Assembly (NCBI GenBank): GCA_013694635.1
Contig: JACDCA010000319.1
Span: 1 to 10,674 of the forward strand
Direction of reading: 5' to 3'
Source of the DNA: Acidobacteriota bacterium
GTDB lineage: Bacteria > Acidobacteriota > Vicinamibacteria > Vicinamibacterales > 2-12-FULL-66-21
DNA length: 10,674 bases
The notes below the pieces were generated by a model. The model had not been told where the DNA came from. It did not search any database and worked only from the letters and a program-made list of their open reading frames with translations. The position numbers and the translations under genes are program-made. This document shows positions 1 through 5,883 of the stretch, piece after piece (position 1 is the first letter of the stretch; every line of letters begins with the position of its first letter).

Positions 1-725
1 TCGCGGACGGCTTTGACGACGTCGGCGGTCCGCTCGATGTATGCCGGCGCATTTCCCGGCCCGACGCCGTAGGCCGGCTTGCCGGCGCTATAGGCGGCGC
101 GGACGAGACCCATCCCTCCCGTCGCGAGTATCACGGCCGTTTCGCGGGCCTTCATCAGCTCCTGCGTCCCTTCGAGCGTTACCTGGGTCATCCAGCTGAT
201 CGCTCCGTCCGGTGCCCCCGCCTTCCGCGCCGCATCGTTCATCAACTCCGCGGACCGCGTGATGCAGCGCACGGCTGAGGGGTGAGGGCTGATGACGATA
301 GGGCAGCGCGCCTTGATGGAGATCAGGATCTTGTAGAGGGCGGTGGACGTCGGGTTGGTCGTCGGCACGATGGCGGCGACGACCCCGAACGGCTCGGCGA
401 TCTCGATGATTTTCCTGTCCTCGAGCCGGCCGATCACGCCGACGGTCTTCATCGGTTTGATGAAGTTATAGATCTTCTGCGAGGCGAACAGGTTCTTCTG
501 GACCTTGTCGGCGACCACCCCGTAGCCGGTTTCTTCGTGCGCGAGGCGCGCCAGGGCTTCCGCCTGCGGCGTGGCCGCAGCGGCCATGGCGTCGACGATG
601 GCGTCGATCTGTGCCTGGGAAAAGTCGGCGAGCGCGGGAGCGACCGATTTCGCACGCCGGACAAGCGCGCGCGCTTCGGCAATCGAAGCCAGGTCGCGAT
701 CGGTGGGTGCCGCGGGCTGAGCCAT
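1..725 (-). CDS. CoA-acylating aldehyde dehydrogenase, 5' part (AdhE-N/EutE type), BMC-associated
   Basis: Partial gene: the first 241 codons are visible and the 3' part lies beyond the left edge. The family oxidises an aldehyde to its acyl-CoA with NAD+ and CoA; in microcompartments this happens inside the shell. The translation begins MAQPAAPTDRDLASIAEARA and matches the N-terminal half of AdhE nearly block for block: HEETGYGVVADKV and KNLFASQKIYNF (about 63-90), IAEPFGVVAAIVPTTNPTS (about 109-127), the SPHPSA motif, ILATGGMGLVRAAYSAGKPA and GVGPGNAP (about 200-229). The catalytic cysteine normally follows about 20-30 residues after the last visible block, so it is outside the window. No PduP-like N-terminal encapsulation helix precedes the AdhE-like start. 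The ATG at 725 is the only in-frame start after the TAA at 753-755; no strong Shine-Dalgarno is seen. It lies 30 nt after the shell gene, so co-transcription is likely. The exact aldehyde cannot be told; EutE, PduP-like or sulfoacetaldehyde dehydrogenase relatives are alternatives. Confidence 0.9.
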   Translation of the reverse strand, partial: MAQPAAPTDRDLASIAEARALVRRAKSVAPALADFSQAQIDAIVDAMAAAATPQAEALARLAHEETGYGVVADKVQKNLFASQKIYNFIKPMKTVGVIGRLEDRKIIEIAEPFGVVAAIVPTTNPTSTALYKILISIKARCPIVISPHPSAVRCITRSAELMNDAARKAGAPDGAISWMTQVTLEGTQELMKARETAVILATGGMGLVRAAYSAGKPAYGVGPGNAPAYIERTADVVKAVR

Positions 726-755
726 CTGTCGTCGACCAGCGAGGCCGGGCCGTTA

Positions 756-1046
756 TTACGCCTTGGCGTCCTTTGACTTGGGGAGGATCTTGTCGACTTC
801 GCTGTGCGGGCGCGCAATCACGTGGACCGAGACCAGTTCACCGACCCGCCGCGCCGCGGCCGCGCCGGCGTCGGTTGCCGCCTTCACTGCGCCGACGTCT
901 CCCCGTACGAGCACGGTGACATACCCGGCGCCGATGTACTCCTTCCCGATCAGGACGACGTTGGCCGCCTTCACCATTGCGTCGGCCGCTTCGATCGAGC
1001 CGATCAGACCTTTCGTTTCCACCATGCCGAGCGCTTCGAGTGTCAT
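756..1046 (-). CDS. BMC-H microcompartment shell protein (PduA/EutM type)
   Basis: Single-domain hexameric shell protein of 96 aa, the normal size for a BMC-H (PF00936) subunit; six copies tile the facets of a protein-bounded organelle. The start MTLEALGMVETKGLIG, the helix EAADAMVKAANV, the pore-loop motif IGAG in KEYIGAGYVTVLVRG, then GDVGAVKAATDAG and the C-terminal HVIARPHSEVDKIL are all canonical. The pore loop resembles PduA/EutM pores that pass small polar metabolites. The gene ends in tandem TAATAA and precedes an acylating aldehyde dehydrogenase on the same strand, as expected for a metabolosome operon. The ATG at 1046 gives the family-standard N-terminus, and an in-frame TAG at 1059-1061 excludes longer forms. 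It has no Shine-Dalgarno at normal distance; two purine-rich sites lie further upstream (see separate entries). Family call is certain; pathway is not. Confidence 0.96.
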   Translation of the reverse strand: MTLEALGMVETKGLIGSIEAADAMVKAANVVLIGKEYIGAGYVTVLVRGDVGAVKAATDAGAAAARRVGELVSVHVIARPHSEVDKILPKSKDAKA

Positions 1047-1096
1047 CGTTGGCGCAAACTACCATATTGCAGTGCCTCCAACAACTGCGGTACCAT
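1043..1096 (-). promoter_or_regulatory. Possible 17-codon leader ORF overlapping the shell-gene start (ATGA)
   Basis: On the minus strand an ORF from ATG 1096 encodes MVPQLLEALQYGSLRQR and stops at TGA 1045-1043, which overlaps the shell-gene ATG at 1046-1044 as ATGA. An AGGAGGT box at 1119-1113 lies 16 nt before this start, longer than ideal. Because the shell ATG has no close Shine-Dalgarno, termination-reinitiation from this leader could feed it. This is seen in sequence, but short ORFs of this kind also arise by chance. Confidence 0.25.
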
Positions 1097-1112
1097 CCTC
1101 GCTCGCCTGATA

Positions 1113-1119
1113 ACCTCCT
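1113..1119 (-). promoter_or_regulatory. Strong Shine-Dalgarno-like box upstream of the BMC genes
   Basis: The minus strand reads AGGAGGT here, a near-perfect anti-16S match. The nearest downstream ATG is at 1096 (spacing 16 nt) and the shell start is at 1046, too far for direct use. It lies in the 98-nt divergent gap between the shell gene and the lipoprotein gene. It may serve the leader ORF at 1096-1043 or be fortuitous. Confidence 0.35.
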
Positions 1120-1144
1120 GTGTCGAAGGCGTTTCCCTTAATTA

Positions 1145-1996
1145 ATGCGCACGAGAGTTGCCGTCTTCGCCTGTCTCCTTCTGGCGGTTACCGCCGGATG
1201 TTCCCGCAAACACGCAGCCGACCCTCCGGTAGCGACGCCGTCTGTCACTCTCGATAAAGACCGCGCGGCGATCGGAAGCCCGTTGCGGATCACGTACAAG
1301 TTCGAGCCGCTGGTGTCGATCGATGGGGAGTACGCGGTCTTCGTCCACGTGCTGGATCCCGACGGGGAGAAGCTCTGGCAGGATGATCACCTGCCGCCAG
1401 TGCCGACCTCCACGTGGGAGCGCGGGAAGCCGGTCGAGTACACGCGAACGATCTTCGTGCCGAGCTATCCCTATATCGGGGAGGCCGTCGTCCGGATGGG
1501 TCTCTACAGCACGTCGACGGGGAAGCGGCTGTCGCTGAAGGCGACCGAGTCGGCGCGGCAGGAGTACGAGGTCTCGAAGCTCACCCTGCTGCCCCGGTCC
1601 GAGAACATCTTCCTGATCTACCGGGACGGGTGGCATCCCCAGGAGATCGACCCGAACGATCCCACGTCCGAATGGCAATGGACCAAGCAGATCGCGACGA
1701 TCGCCTTCCGCAATCCGAAGAAGGACGCAACCCTCTACCTTCAATATGACGGCCGCCCCGACCTTTTCACGCCTCCGCAACAGGTGACGGTGACCGTCGC
1801 GGGGCAGCCCCTCGCCGCCTTCCCCGCCGACGCCAAGGATCGAGCGTTGAAGACATTCCCATTGACGGCGGCGCAGTTCGGCGCCGGGGACATGTCGGAA
1901 ATCGGGATCAGCGTCGATCGGACGTTCAAGCCGGCGAGCGGCGACGTCCGGGAACTGGGTATCCGCCTCTTCAACGTGTTCGTCGAGCCCAAGTAG
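1145..1996 (+). CDS. Putative lipoprotein, two beta-sandwich-like modules, function unknown
   Basis: 283 aa; I do not recognise a named family. The N-terminus MRTRVAVFACLLLAVTAGCS has a basic n-region, a hydrophobic stretch and a lipobox-like VTAGC with lipidation expected at Cys19, so the product is probably a membrane-anchored periplasmic or surface lipoprotein. Residues about 33-135 look like an Ig-like/beta-sandwich module (AVFVHVLDPDGEKLW, TSTWERGKP, VVRMGLYSTSTGKRL). This pattern also occurs in C-terminal domains of large membrane glycosyltransferase-like proteins. Residues about 145-282 form a second module (ENIFLIYRDGWHP, EWQWTKQIATIAFRNP, VTVTVAGQPLAAF, DVRELGIRLFNVFVEP), resembling carbohydrate-associated beta domains. 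A cell-envelope or glycan-related role is therefore a guess. The ATG at 1145 yields a complete signal peptide; a weak GAAGG lies 15 nt upstream. It is divergent from the BMC genes and separated from the next gene by 155 nt, so it is probably monocistronic. Confidence 0.85.
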   Translation: MRTRVAVFACLLLAVTAGCSRKHAADPPVATPSVTLDKDRAAIGSPLRITYKFEPLVSIDGEYAVFVHVLDPDGEKLWQDDHLPPVPTSTWERGKPVEYTRTIFVPSYPYIGEAVVRMGLYSTSTGKRLSLKATESARQEYEVSKLTLLPRSENIFLIYRDGWHPQEIDPNDPTSEWQWTKQIATIAFRNPKKDATLYLQYDGRPDLFTPPQQVTVTVAGQPLAAFPADAKDRALKTFPLTAAQFGAGDMSEIGISVDRTFKPASGDVRELGIRLFNVFVEPK

Positions 1997-2151
1997 GTCA
2001 GGGCAACCTTTCATACGCGACGGGCGGGAACCCGTGGACCTTGAGTTGGCCTCGGATACATCTCGACGGCGGATTCAGGGGCTCGGCTGCAGCTCTACTG
2101 TAGCGATTCTGGACACACGCCGATAAGGAGTGCTAGGATGTCCCTTCCAAC
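1997..2151 (+). other. Intergenic spacer between the lipoprotein and transglycosylase genes
   Basis: 155 nt without a gene apart from the MSLPT mini-ORF near its end. It holds a small inverted repeat, ACGGG at 2020-2024 and CCCGT at 2031-2035 with a 6-nt loop, but no T-tract follows, so it is not a convincing intrinsic terminator. A short dyad CTAC-T-GTAG lies at 2095-2103. I could not identify a credible -35/-10 pair, although a promoter is expected here. Confidence 0.5.
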
Positions 2152-2155
2152 ATGA
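2138..2155 (+). promoter_or_regulatory. Five-codon leader ORF MSLPT with strong RBS, ATGA-overlapping the transglycosylase start
   Basis: AAGGAG at 2125-2130 is followed after 7 nt by ATG 2138, an ideal initiation site. The frame opened there encodes only Met-Ser-Leu-Pro-Thr and stops at TGA 2153-2155, overlapping the transglycosylase ATG (2152-2154) as ATGA. The transglycosylase start itself is 21 nt from the AAGGAG, too far for normal initiation. Ribosomes may therefore load on the leader and reinitiate. The alternative is that the real ORF start is used inefficiently without the leader. Confidence 0.4.
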
Positions 2156-2832
2156 ATCGCAGGGCTTTACTTTGTATGTCGCTGGCGTCCTTTGTCTGGG
2201 CGGGAAGCGCGGTGCCGGCCTCGGCTGACATCGTGTTCTTGTCTTCGAAGCGCACGCTGTCGGTCAAGTCGCATCGGATCGACGGGGATTCGATCATCCT
2301 GACGCTCCGCTCGGGCGGGGAGGTCACCTGCGACAAGTCTCTGATCGAGAAGATCCTGCCCGACGAAGTGCCGTACCCGGAGCCTCAGCCTGAGTCGGCG
2401 CAGCAACTCCAGCGGCCGGACGCCGTTCTGGCGGTGGATCCGGGACTGCTCGAGCAGACCCCCTACGGGGAGATCATTTCCGCGATGTCGGAAGCCCACG
2501 GCGTCGATCCGATGCTCGTGCGGGCGCTGATCCAGGTCGAATCCAACTACAAGGCGCGGGCAAAGTCGCACCGCGGCGCCATGGGGCTGATGCAGCTGAT
2601 GCCGGCCACCGCACGGGAGTATCGCGTCCGCAATCCGTATGACCCGAAGGCGAATATCGGCGCCGGCGTCAAGCACCTGAAGTCGCTGATCGACCGTTTG
2701 GGCGGTGTCCCCCTGGCGCTCGCGGCGTACAACGCCGGCGAAGGGGCGGTGAAGAAGTTCAACGGCATCCCCCCCTACCGCGAGACCCGCAAGTACGTCA
2801 CCAAGATCTTGTCGATCGCGCGCATCAAGTGA
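2152..2832 (+). CDS. Secreted lytic transglycosylase (SLT domain)
   Basis: 226 aa. Lytic transglycosylases cleave the MurNAc-GlcNAc glycosidic bond of peptidoglycan to give 1,6-anhydromuropeptides, locally opening the wall. Residues 1-25 form a Sec signal peptide ending around PASAD. Residues about 26-75 are a small beta-rich domain (IVFLSSKRTLSVKSHRIDGD, ILTLRSGGEV) of a type often found before such catalytic domains. The SLT domain (PF01464) covers about 103-222: catalytic Glu130 in IQVESNYKARA, then GAMGLMQLMPATA (143-155), ALAAYNAGEGAV (189-200) and PPYRETRKYV (207-216). All family hallmarks are present. It lies 177 nt upstream of the pilus/secretion operon on the same strand, and an enzyme that clears wall space for a trans-envelope machine would fit, but a separate promoter for that operon is likely. 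The start is chosen for the complete signal peptide; initiation may depend on the leader ORF at 2138-2155. Confidence 0.93.
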   Translation: MNRRALLCMSLASFVWAGSAVPASADIVFLSSKRTLSVKSHRIDGDSIILTLRSGGEVTCDKSLIEKILPDEVPYPEPQPESAQQLQRPDAVLAVDPGLLEQTPYGEIISAMSEAHGVDPMLVRALIQVESNYKARAKSHRGAMGLMQLMPATAREYRVRNPYDPKANIGAGVKHLKSLIDRLGGVPLALAAYNAGEGAVKKFNGIPPYRETRKYVTKILSIARIK

Positions 2833-2835
2833 CAC

Positions 2836-2879
2836 CGGGGCCGGTTGGCTTTTTTTCTGTCAGCTGAAACCCCGTTTTT
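2836..2879 (+). terminator. Weak candidate intrinsic terminator after the transglycosylase gene
   Basis: CGGGG at 2836-2840 can pair with CCCCG at 2870-2874, which is followed by TTTTT (2875-2879). The 29-nt interval contains a mini-hairpin GCC-GGTT-GGC followed by seven Ts (2850-2856). Both stems are short, so termination efficiency is uncertain; the placement, 4 nt after the stop codon, is right. Confidence 0.3.
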
Positions 2880-2927
2880 CCAGTCTAACTTCCAGCAGGA
2901 CCGCCACTTCGGGCGGGGCGGCTGTTA

Positions 2928-2933
2928 TATAAT
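2928..2933 (+). promoter_or_regulatory. Consensus -10 element (TATAAT) of the pilus/secretion operon
   Basis: A perfect TATAAT stands in GC-rich surroundings 76 nt before the pilC-like start, on the correct strand. No TTGACA-like -35 is found 16-18 nt upstream; instead that region holds a small inverted repeat, CCGCC at 2901-2905 and GGCGG at 2912-2916. The promoter may rely on an activator or a different sigma factor, or the hexamer may be fortuitous. Confidence 0.45.
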
Positions 2934-2960
2934 CCGCCAATCATTACGCCGATAATCTCC

Positions 2961-2984
2961 ACGGGTTCAACGCGTTGCGCCCGT
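2961..2984 (+). repeat. 24-nt imperfect palindrome in the leader of the pilus/secretion operon
   Basis: The arms ACGGG (2961-2965) and CCCGT (2980-2984) share an exact centre (2972/2973) with an inner perfect 10-nt palindrome CAACGCGTTG (2968-2977). Ten of the twelve opposed base pairs match and one more is a G-U wobble in RNA. It lies about 28 nt downstream of the TATAAT and 25 nt upstream of the pilC-like ATG. It could be an operator for a dimeric regulator or an mRNA hairpin with a CGCG loop. Confidence 0.55.
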
Positions 2985-3009
2985 CTGCCCGGGTGGTCCC
3001 AATAACGAA

Positions 3010-4218
3010 ATGGAGTTTCGCTGCAGGCTCGGCACCCCGAGCGGCGACATCGTGGAAGGCATTTACATTGCCGACAACGAAGCGCGGCTTCGCCGGGAGC
3101 TGGAAGAAAAGGGGCTGTACGTCCTCGCAATCGAGCGCGCCGGGGCGTTTGGCCTGGCCCACGTCGGCCTCCCGCGCCGCCGGCGGATATCCACCCGTGA
3201 GTTCCTCGTATTCAACCAGGAGCTCGCGACGCTGCTGAAAGCTGGGATGCCACTGGTCCAGTCGCTCGAGATTCTGCGCCGGCGTGTCAACAACCCCGTC
3301 TTCAAGGCCGTGCTGGACGACGTTCACGAACGCGTCCGCGGCGGTCATGCGCTGTCAGAGGCCTTCGAGGGGCATGGCTCGCTGTTCTCGGGGGTTTACA
3401 CGGCCTCGCTGCTGGCGGGGGAGAAGAGCGGTGGCCTCGAGCAGGTGATCCGGCGCTACGTCGCCTATGTCAAGGTCGTGTCCGCGGTGAAGCGGAAAAC
3501 GATCTCGGCACTGGTGTACCCCGCCGTCCTGCTCGTGTTGTCGTGCGTTGTTGTGGCCATCATCGTTCTGCGCGTGGTGCCGGAGTTTGCGGTCTTCTAC
3601 GAGGGTTCGGCCGCGAGTCTGCCTGCCTCGACCCGAGTGCTGGTGGCGATCTCGCAGTTCGCGGGCGCGTATTTCGGCCTGATGGTCCTGTCGGCCGCGG
3701 CGATCGCCCTCGCGTTCTGGACGTGGCTGAAACGGCCGGAGAGCCAGGTGCGATTCGACGGCTGGGTCCTGCGGGTTCCGATGCTCGGCACGATCGCCCA
3801 GCGGTTCGGCACGTCCCAGGCCGCGCGGACGCTCGCCACGCTGCTCGGCGGCGGCATCCCGCTCGTAAACGCCATCGATATCGCGTCGCGGTCGGTGCAG
3901 AATCGGTACATCGCCCGTGAGCTTCATGCCGCCGCGCAGCAGGTGCGCGAGGGCCGCGCGCTCTCGGCGGCGCTGAGCGACCGGAGGGTCTTCCCAGACG
4001 TCGCCATCAACATGGTCGAAGTGGGGGAGCAGACCGGTGCGCTGCAGGAGATGTTGAACAGTCTGGCGGATTTCTATGACGAGGAGATCGAGACCAACCT
4101 CGGCCGATTCATCACGATCGTCGAGCCGGGGTTACTTATCATCATGGGCATCGTCATCGCGGCGCTCCTGCTGTCGCTCTATATGCCGCTCTTCAACATG
4201 TCCAGCGCCCTTGGGTAA
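3010..4218 (+). CDS. pilC: Inner-membrane platform protein, PilC/GspF family
   Basis: 402 aa, typical length for PilC/GspF. This polytopic protein is the cytoplasmic-membrane platform on which (pseudo)pilins are assembled, and it couples to the GspE/PilB ATPase. Two tandem T2SSF domains (PF00482) are seen at about 65-190 and 268-391. Hallmarks are FNQELATLLKAGMPLVQSLE (68-87) and GEKSGGLEQVIRRY (137-150), mirrored in the second domain by ARTLATLLGGGIPLVNAID (272-290) and VGEQTGALQEMLNSLADFYD (338-357). Hydrophobic segments are at about 167-190, 216-240 and 369-394, the last ending in the usual SLYMPLF. The N-terminal about 60 residues match the PilC leader region. The ATG at 3010 has no clear Shine-Dalgarno, but no other start is available in frame. 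First gene of the operon; the ATPase gene starts 4 nt after its stop codon. The gene order platform-then-ATPase differs from the common pilB-pilT-pilC order. Confidence 0.95.
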   Translation: MEFRCRLGTPSGDIVEGIYIADNEARLRRELEEKGLYVLAIERAGAFGLAHVGLPRRRRISTREFLVFNQELATLLKAGMPLVQSLEILRRRVNNPVFKAVLDDVHERVRGGHALSEAFEGHGSLFSGVYTASLLAGEKSGGLEQVIRRYVAYVKVVSAVKRKTISALVYPAVLLVLSCVVVAIIVLRVVPEFAVFYEGSAASLPASTRVLVAISQFAGAYFGLMVLSAAAIALAFWTWLKRPESQVRFDGWVLRVPMLGTIAQRFGTSQAARTLATLLGGGIPLVNAIDIASRSVQNRYIARELHAAAQQVREGRALSAALSDRRVFPDVAINMVEVGEQTGALQEMLNSLADFYDEEIETNLGRFITIVEPGLLIIMGIVIAALLLSLYMPLFNMSSALG

Positions 4219-4221
4219 TCA

Positions 4222-5883
4222 ATGAACGCGAAACCAGCAGCGACGGTCAACGGGGCGCCGGAAGAGCTCTACGTCGGCGCCACCGAGGCGTCCGACGCCG
4301 AGCGCGCCGCCGAGGCGGCGCAGGCACGCCGGCTCGCCGAGCGGTATCGGCTCGAATACATCGACATCTCCCAATTCTCGATCGACCACGATCTGTTCCG
4401 CGCAATTCCGGCAGACCTGATGCTGCGTTATGGGTTCGTCCCGTATCGACGCGAGGGCACCACGCTGGTCATCGTCGTGTCGGATCCGACCGACCTGCCG
4501 ATGATCGACGAGCTGGCGGTGCTTCTCGGCACGCAGATCAAGGTCACCGTGGGGACCCCATCGGCGATTCAGTCGATGCTGAAGAAAAGCGAAAGCTCGC
4601 AGCGCGTCCTCGAGGAGGCGACCGAGAGCTTTCAGCTTCAGATCCTGCACGAGGACGAAGGAGGAGACGACCAGCTCACGGTCGACAAGCTCACCGCCGA
4701 CCAGAGCCCGGTCATCCGGCTCGTCGACACGACGCTCTACAACGCGATCCAGCGACGCGCCAGCGATATCCACATCGAGACGCAGGACGATGCCGTGTAC
4801 GTGAAGTACCGGATCGACGGCGTGCTGCAGCCCGCGATGCGGCCGATCGACAAGCGTTTTCACAGCACGATCATCTCGCGCGTGAAGGTGATGGCGGAGC
4901 TCGACATCGCGGAGAAACGCGTCCCGCAGGACGGCCGCTTCAAGCTGCGTCTTCCGGAGAAGACCATCGACTTCCGCGTGTCGATCATGCCGAGCGTCCA
5001 CGGCGAAGACGCGGTCATCCGAATCCTGGACAAGGAATCGATCAGCGAGCAGTTCCGCGAACTGCGCCTCGACATCCTCGGATTCCCGGAAGACGAACTG
5101 CGGCGGTTCCGCAAGTACATCGCCGAGCCATACGGCATGGTGCTCGTGACCGGGCCGACCGGCAGCGGCAAGACCACGACGCTCTACGCCGCGCTCTCCG
5201 AAATCAAGTCGATCGAGGACAAGATCATCACGATCGAAGATCCTGTGGAGTACCAGTTGCGCGGGATCACGCAGATCCCCATCAACGAGAAGAAGGGGCT
5301 CACCTTCGCCCGCGGCCTCCGCTCGATCCTGCGTCACGATCCCGACAAGATCATGGTCGGCGAGATCCGCGACCCGGAGACGGCGCAGATCGCGATCCAG
5401 TCCGCGCTGACCGGCCATCTCGTGTTCACGACGGTTCATGCGAACAACGTGCTCGACGTCCTGGGCCGCTTTCTCAACATGGGCGTCGAACCGTATCAGT
5501 TCGTCTCCGCGCTCAACTGCGTGCTCGCGCAGCGCCTGGTGCGCAACATCTGCCTGCACTGCAAACGTCCGGCAAAGGTGACGGCGGCGCAACTGACTGA
5601 GTCGGCGCTCGATCCCGCGCTTCAGCAGAGCGGACTGTTCTATGAAGGCTCCGGCTGCATCGAGTGTGGCGGCACCGGGTACAAGGGGCGCACGGCCATC
5701 TGCGAACTGCTCGATCTGAGCGACACGATCCGGGAACTGATTCTCGCGCGCAGGCCGACGTCCGAGATCAAGAAGGCGGCACGTGACGAAGGGATGCGAT
5801 TCCTCCGCGAATCTGCCGTCGAACAGGTCCTCAAGGGCATTACGACCCTGCGTGAGGTCAACAAGGTGACTTTCGTCGAATGA
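4222..5883 (+). CDS. Assembly ATPase, GspE/PilB family
   Basis: 553 aa hexameric AAA-like ATPase that powers (pseudo)pilus assembly from the cytoplasm. An N-terminal N1/MshEN-type domain spans about 40-125 (IPADLMLRYGFVPYRREG), a linker follows, then the N2 and catalytic domain from about 155 (RRASDIHIET at 178-187). Catalytic motifs are complete: Walker A GPTGSGKTT (311-319), Asp box IITIEDPVEY (335-344), Walker B IMVGEIRD (377-384) and His box TGHLVFTTVHANN (397-409). A zinc-binding tetracysteine is present as C444-x2-C447 and C479-x2-C482, characteristic of extension (GspE/PilB) rather than retraction (PilT) ATPases. Its 3' end overlaps the pilM-like ATG as ATGA. A GspE versus PilB naming cannot be settled from this protein alone; the PilM/N/O/P-like neighbours lean to a type IV pilus-like machine. 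Confidence 0.96.
   Translation: MNAKPAATVNGAPEELYVGATEASDAERAAEAAQARRLAERYRLEYIDISQFSIDHDLFRAIPADLMLRYGFVPYRREGTTLVIVVSDPTDLPMIDELAVLLGTQIKVTVGTPSAIQSMLKKSESSQRVLEEATESFQLQILHEDEGGDDQLTVDKLTADQSPVIRLVDTTLYNAIQRRASDIHIETQDDAVYVKYRIDGVLQPAMRPIDKRFHSTIISRVKVMAELDIAEKRVPQDGRFKLRLPEKTIDFRVSIMPSVHGEDAVIRILDKESISEQFRELRLDILGFPEDELRRFRKYIAEPYGMVLVTGPTGSGKTTTLYAALSEIKSIEDKIITIEDPVEYQLRGITQIPINEKKGLTFARGLRSILRHDPDKIMVGEIRDPETAQIAIQSALTGHLVFTTVHANNVLDVLGRFLNMGVEPYQFVSALNCVLAQRLVRNICLHCKRPAKVTAAQLTESALDPALQQSGLFYEGSGCIECGGTGYKGRTAICELLDLSDTIRELILARRPTSEIKKAARDEGMRFLRESAVEQVLKGITTLREVNKVTFVE

Noticed and set aside
282..776. Plus-strand 164-aa open frame over the aldehyde dehydrogenase gene
   Set aside because: The minus strand encodes a conserved dehydrogenase there; the plus frame has shadow composition.
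1138..1145. TTAATTAA palindrome at the lipoprotein start codon
   Set aside because: It is striking for AT content in this context, but eight bases with no second copy or associated promoter spacing do not support an operator.
2020..2035. ACGGG...CCCGT hairpin after the lipoprotein gene as a terminator, and as a partner of the 2961-2984 dyad because the outer arms are identical
   Set aside because: The stem is only 5 bp, no T-tract follows, and loops and inner sequence differ from the 2961-2984 palindrome; five-base identity is easily chance.
2045..2101. Possible sigma-70 hexamers (TTCAGG at 2074, TACTGT at 2096) before the transglycosylase gene
   Set aside because: Each matches consensus at only about half of the positions; not better than expected by chance.
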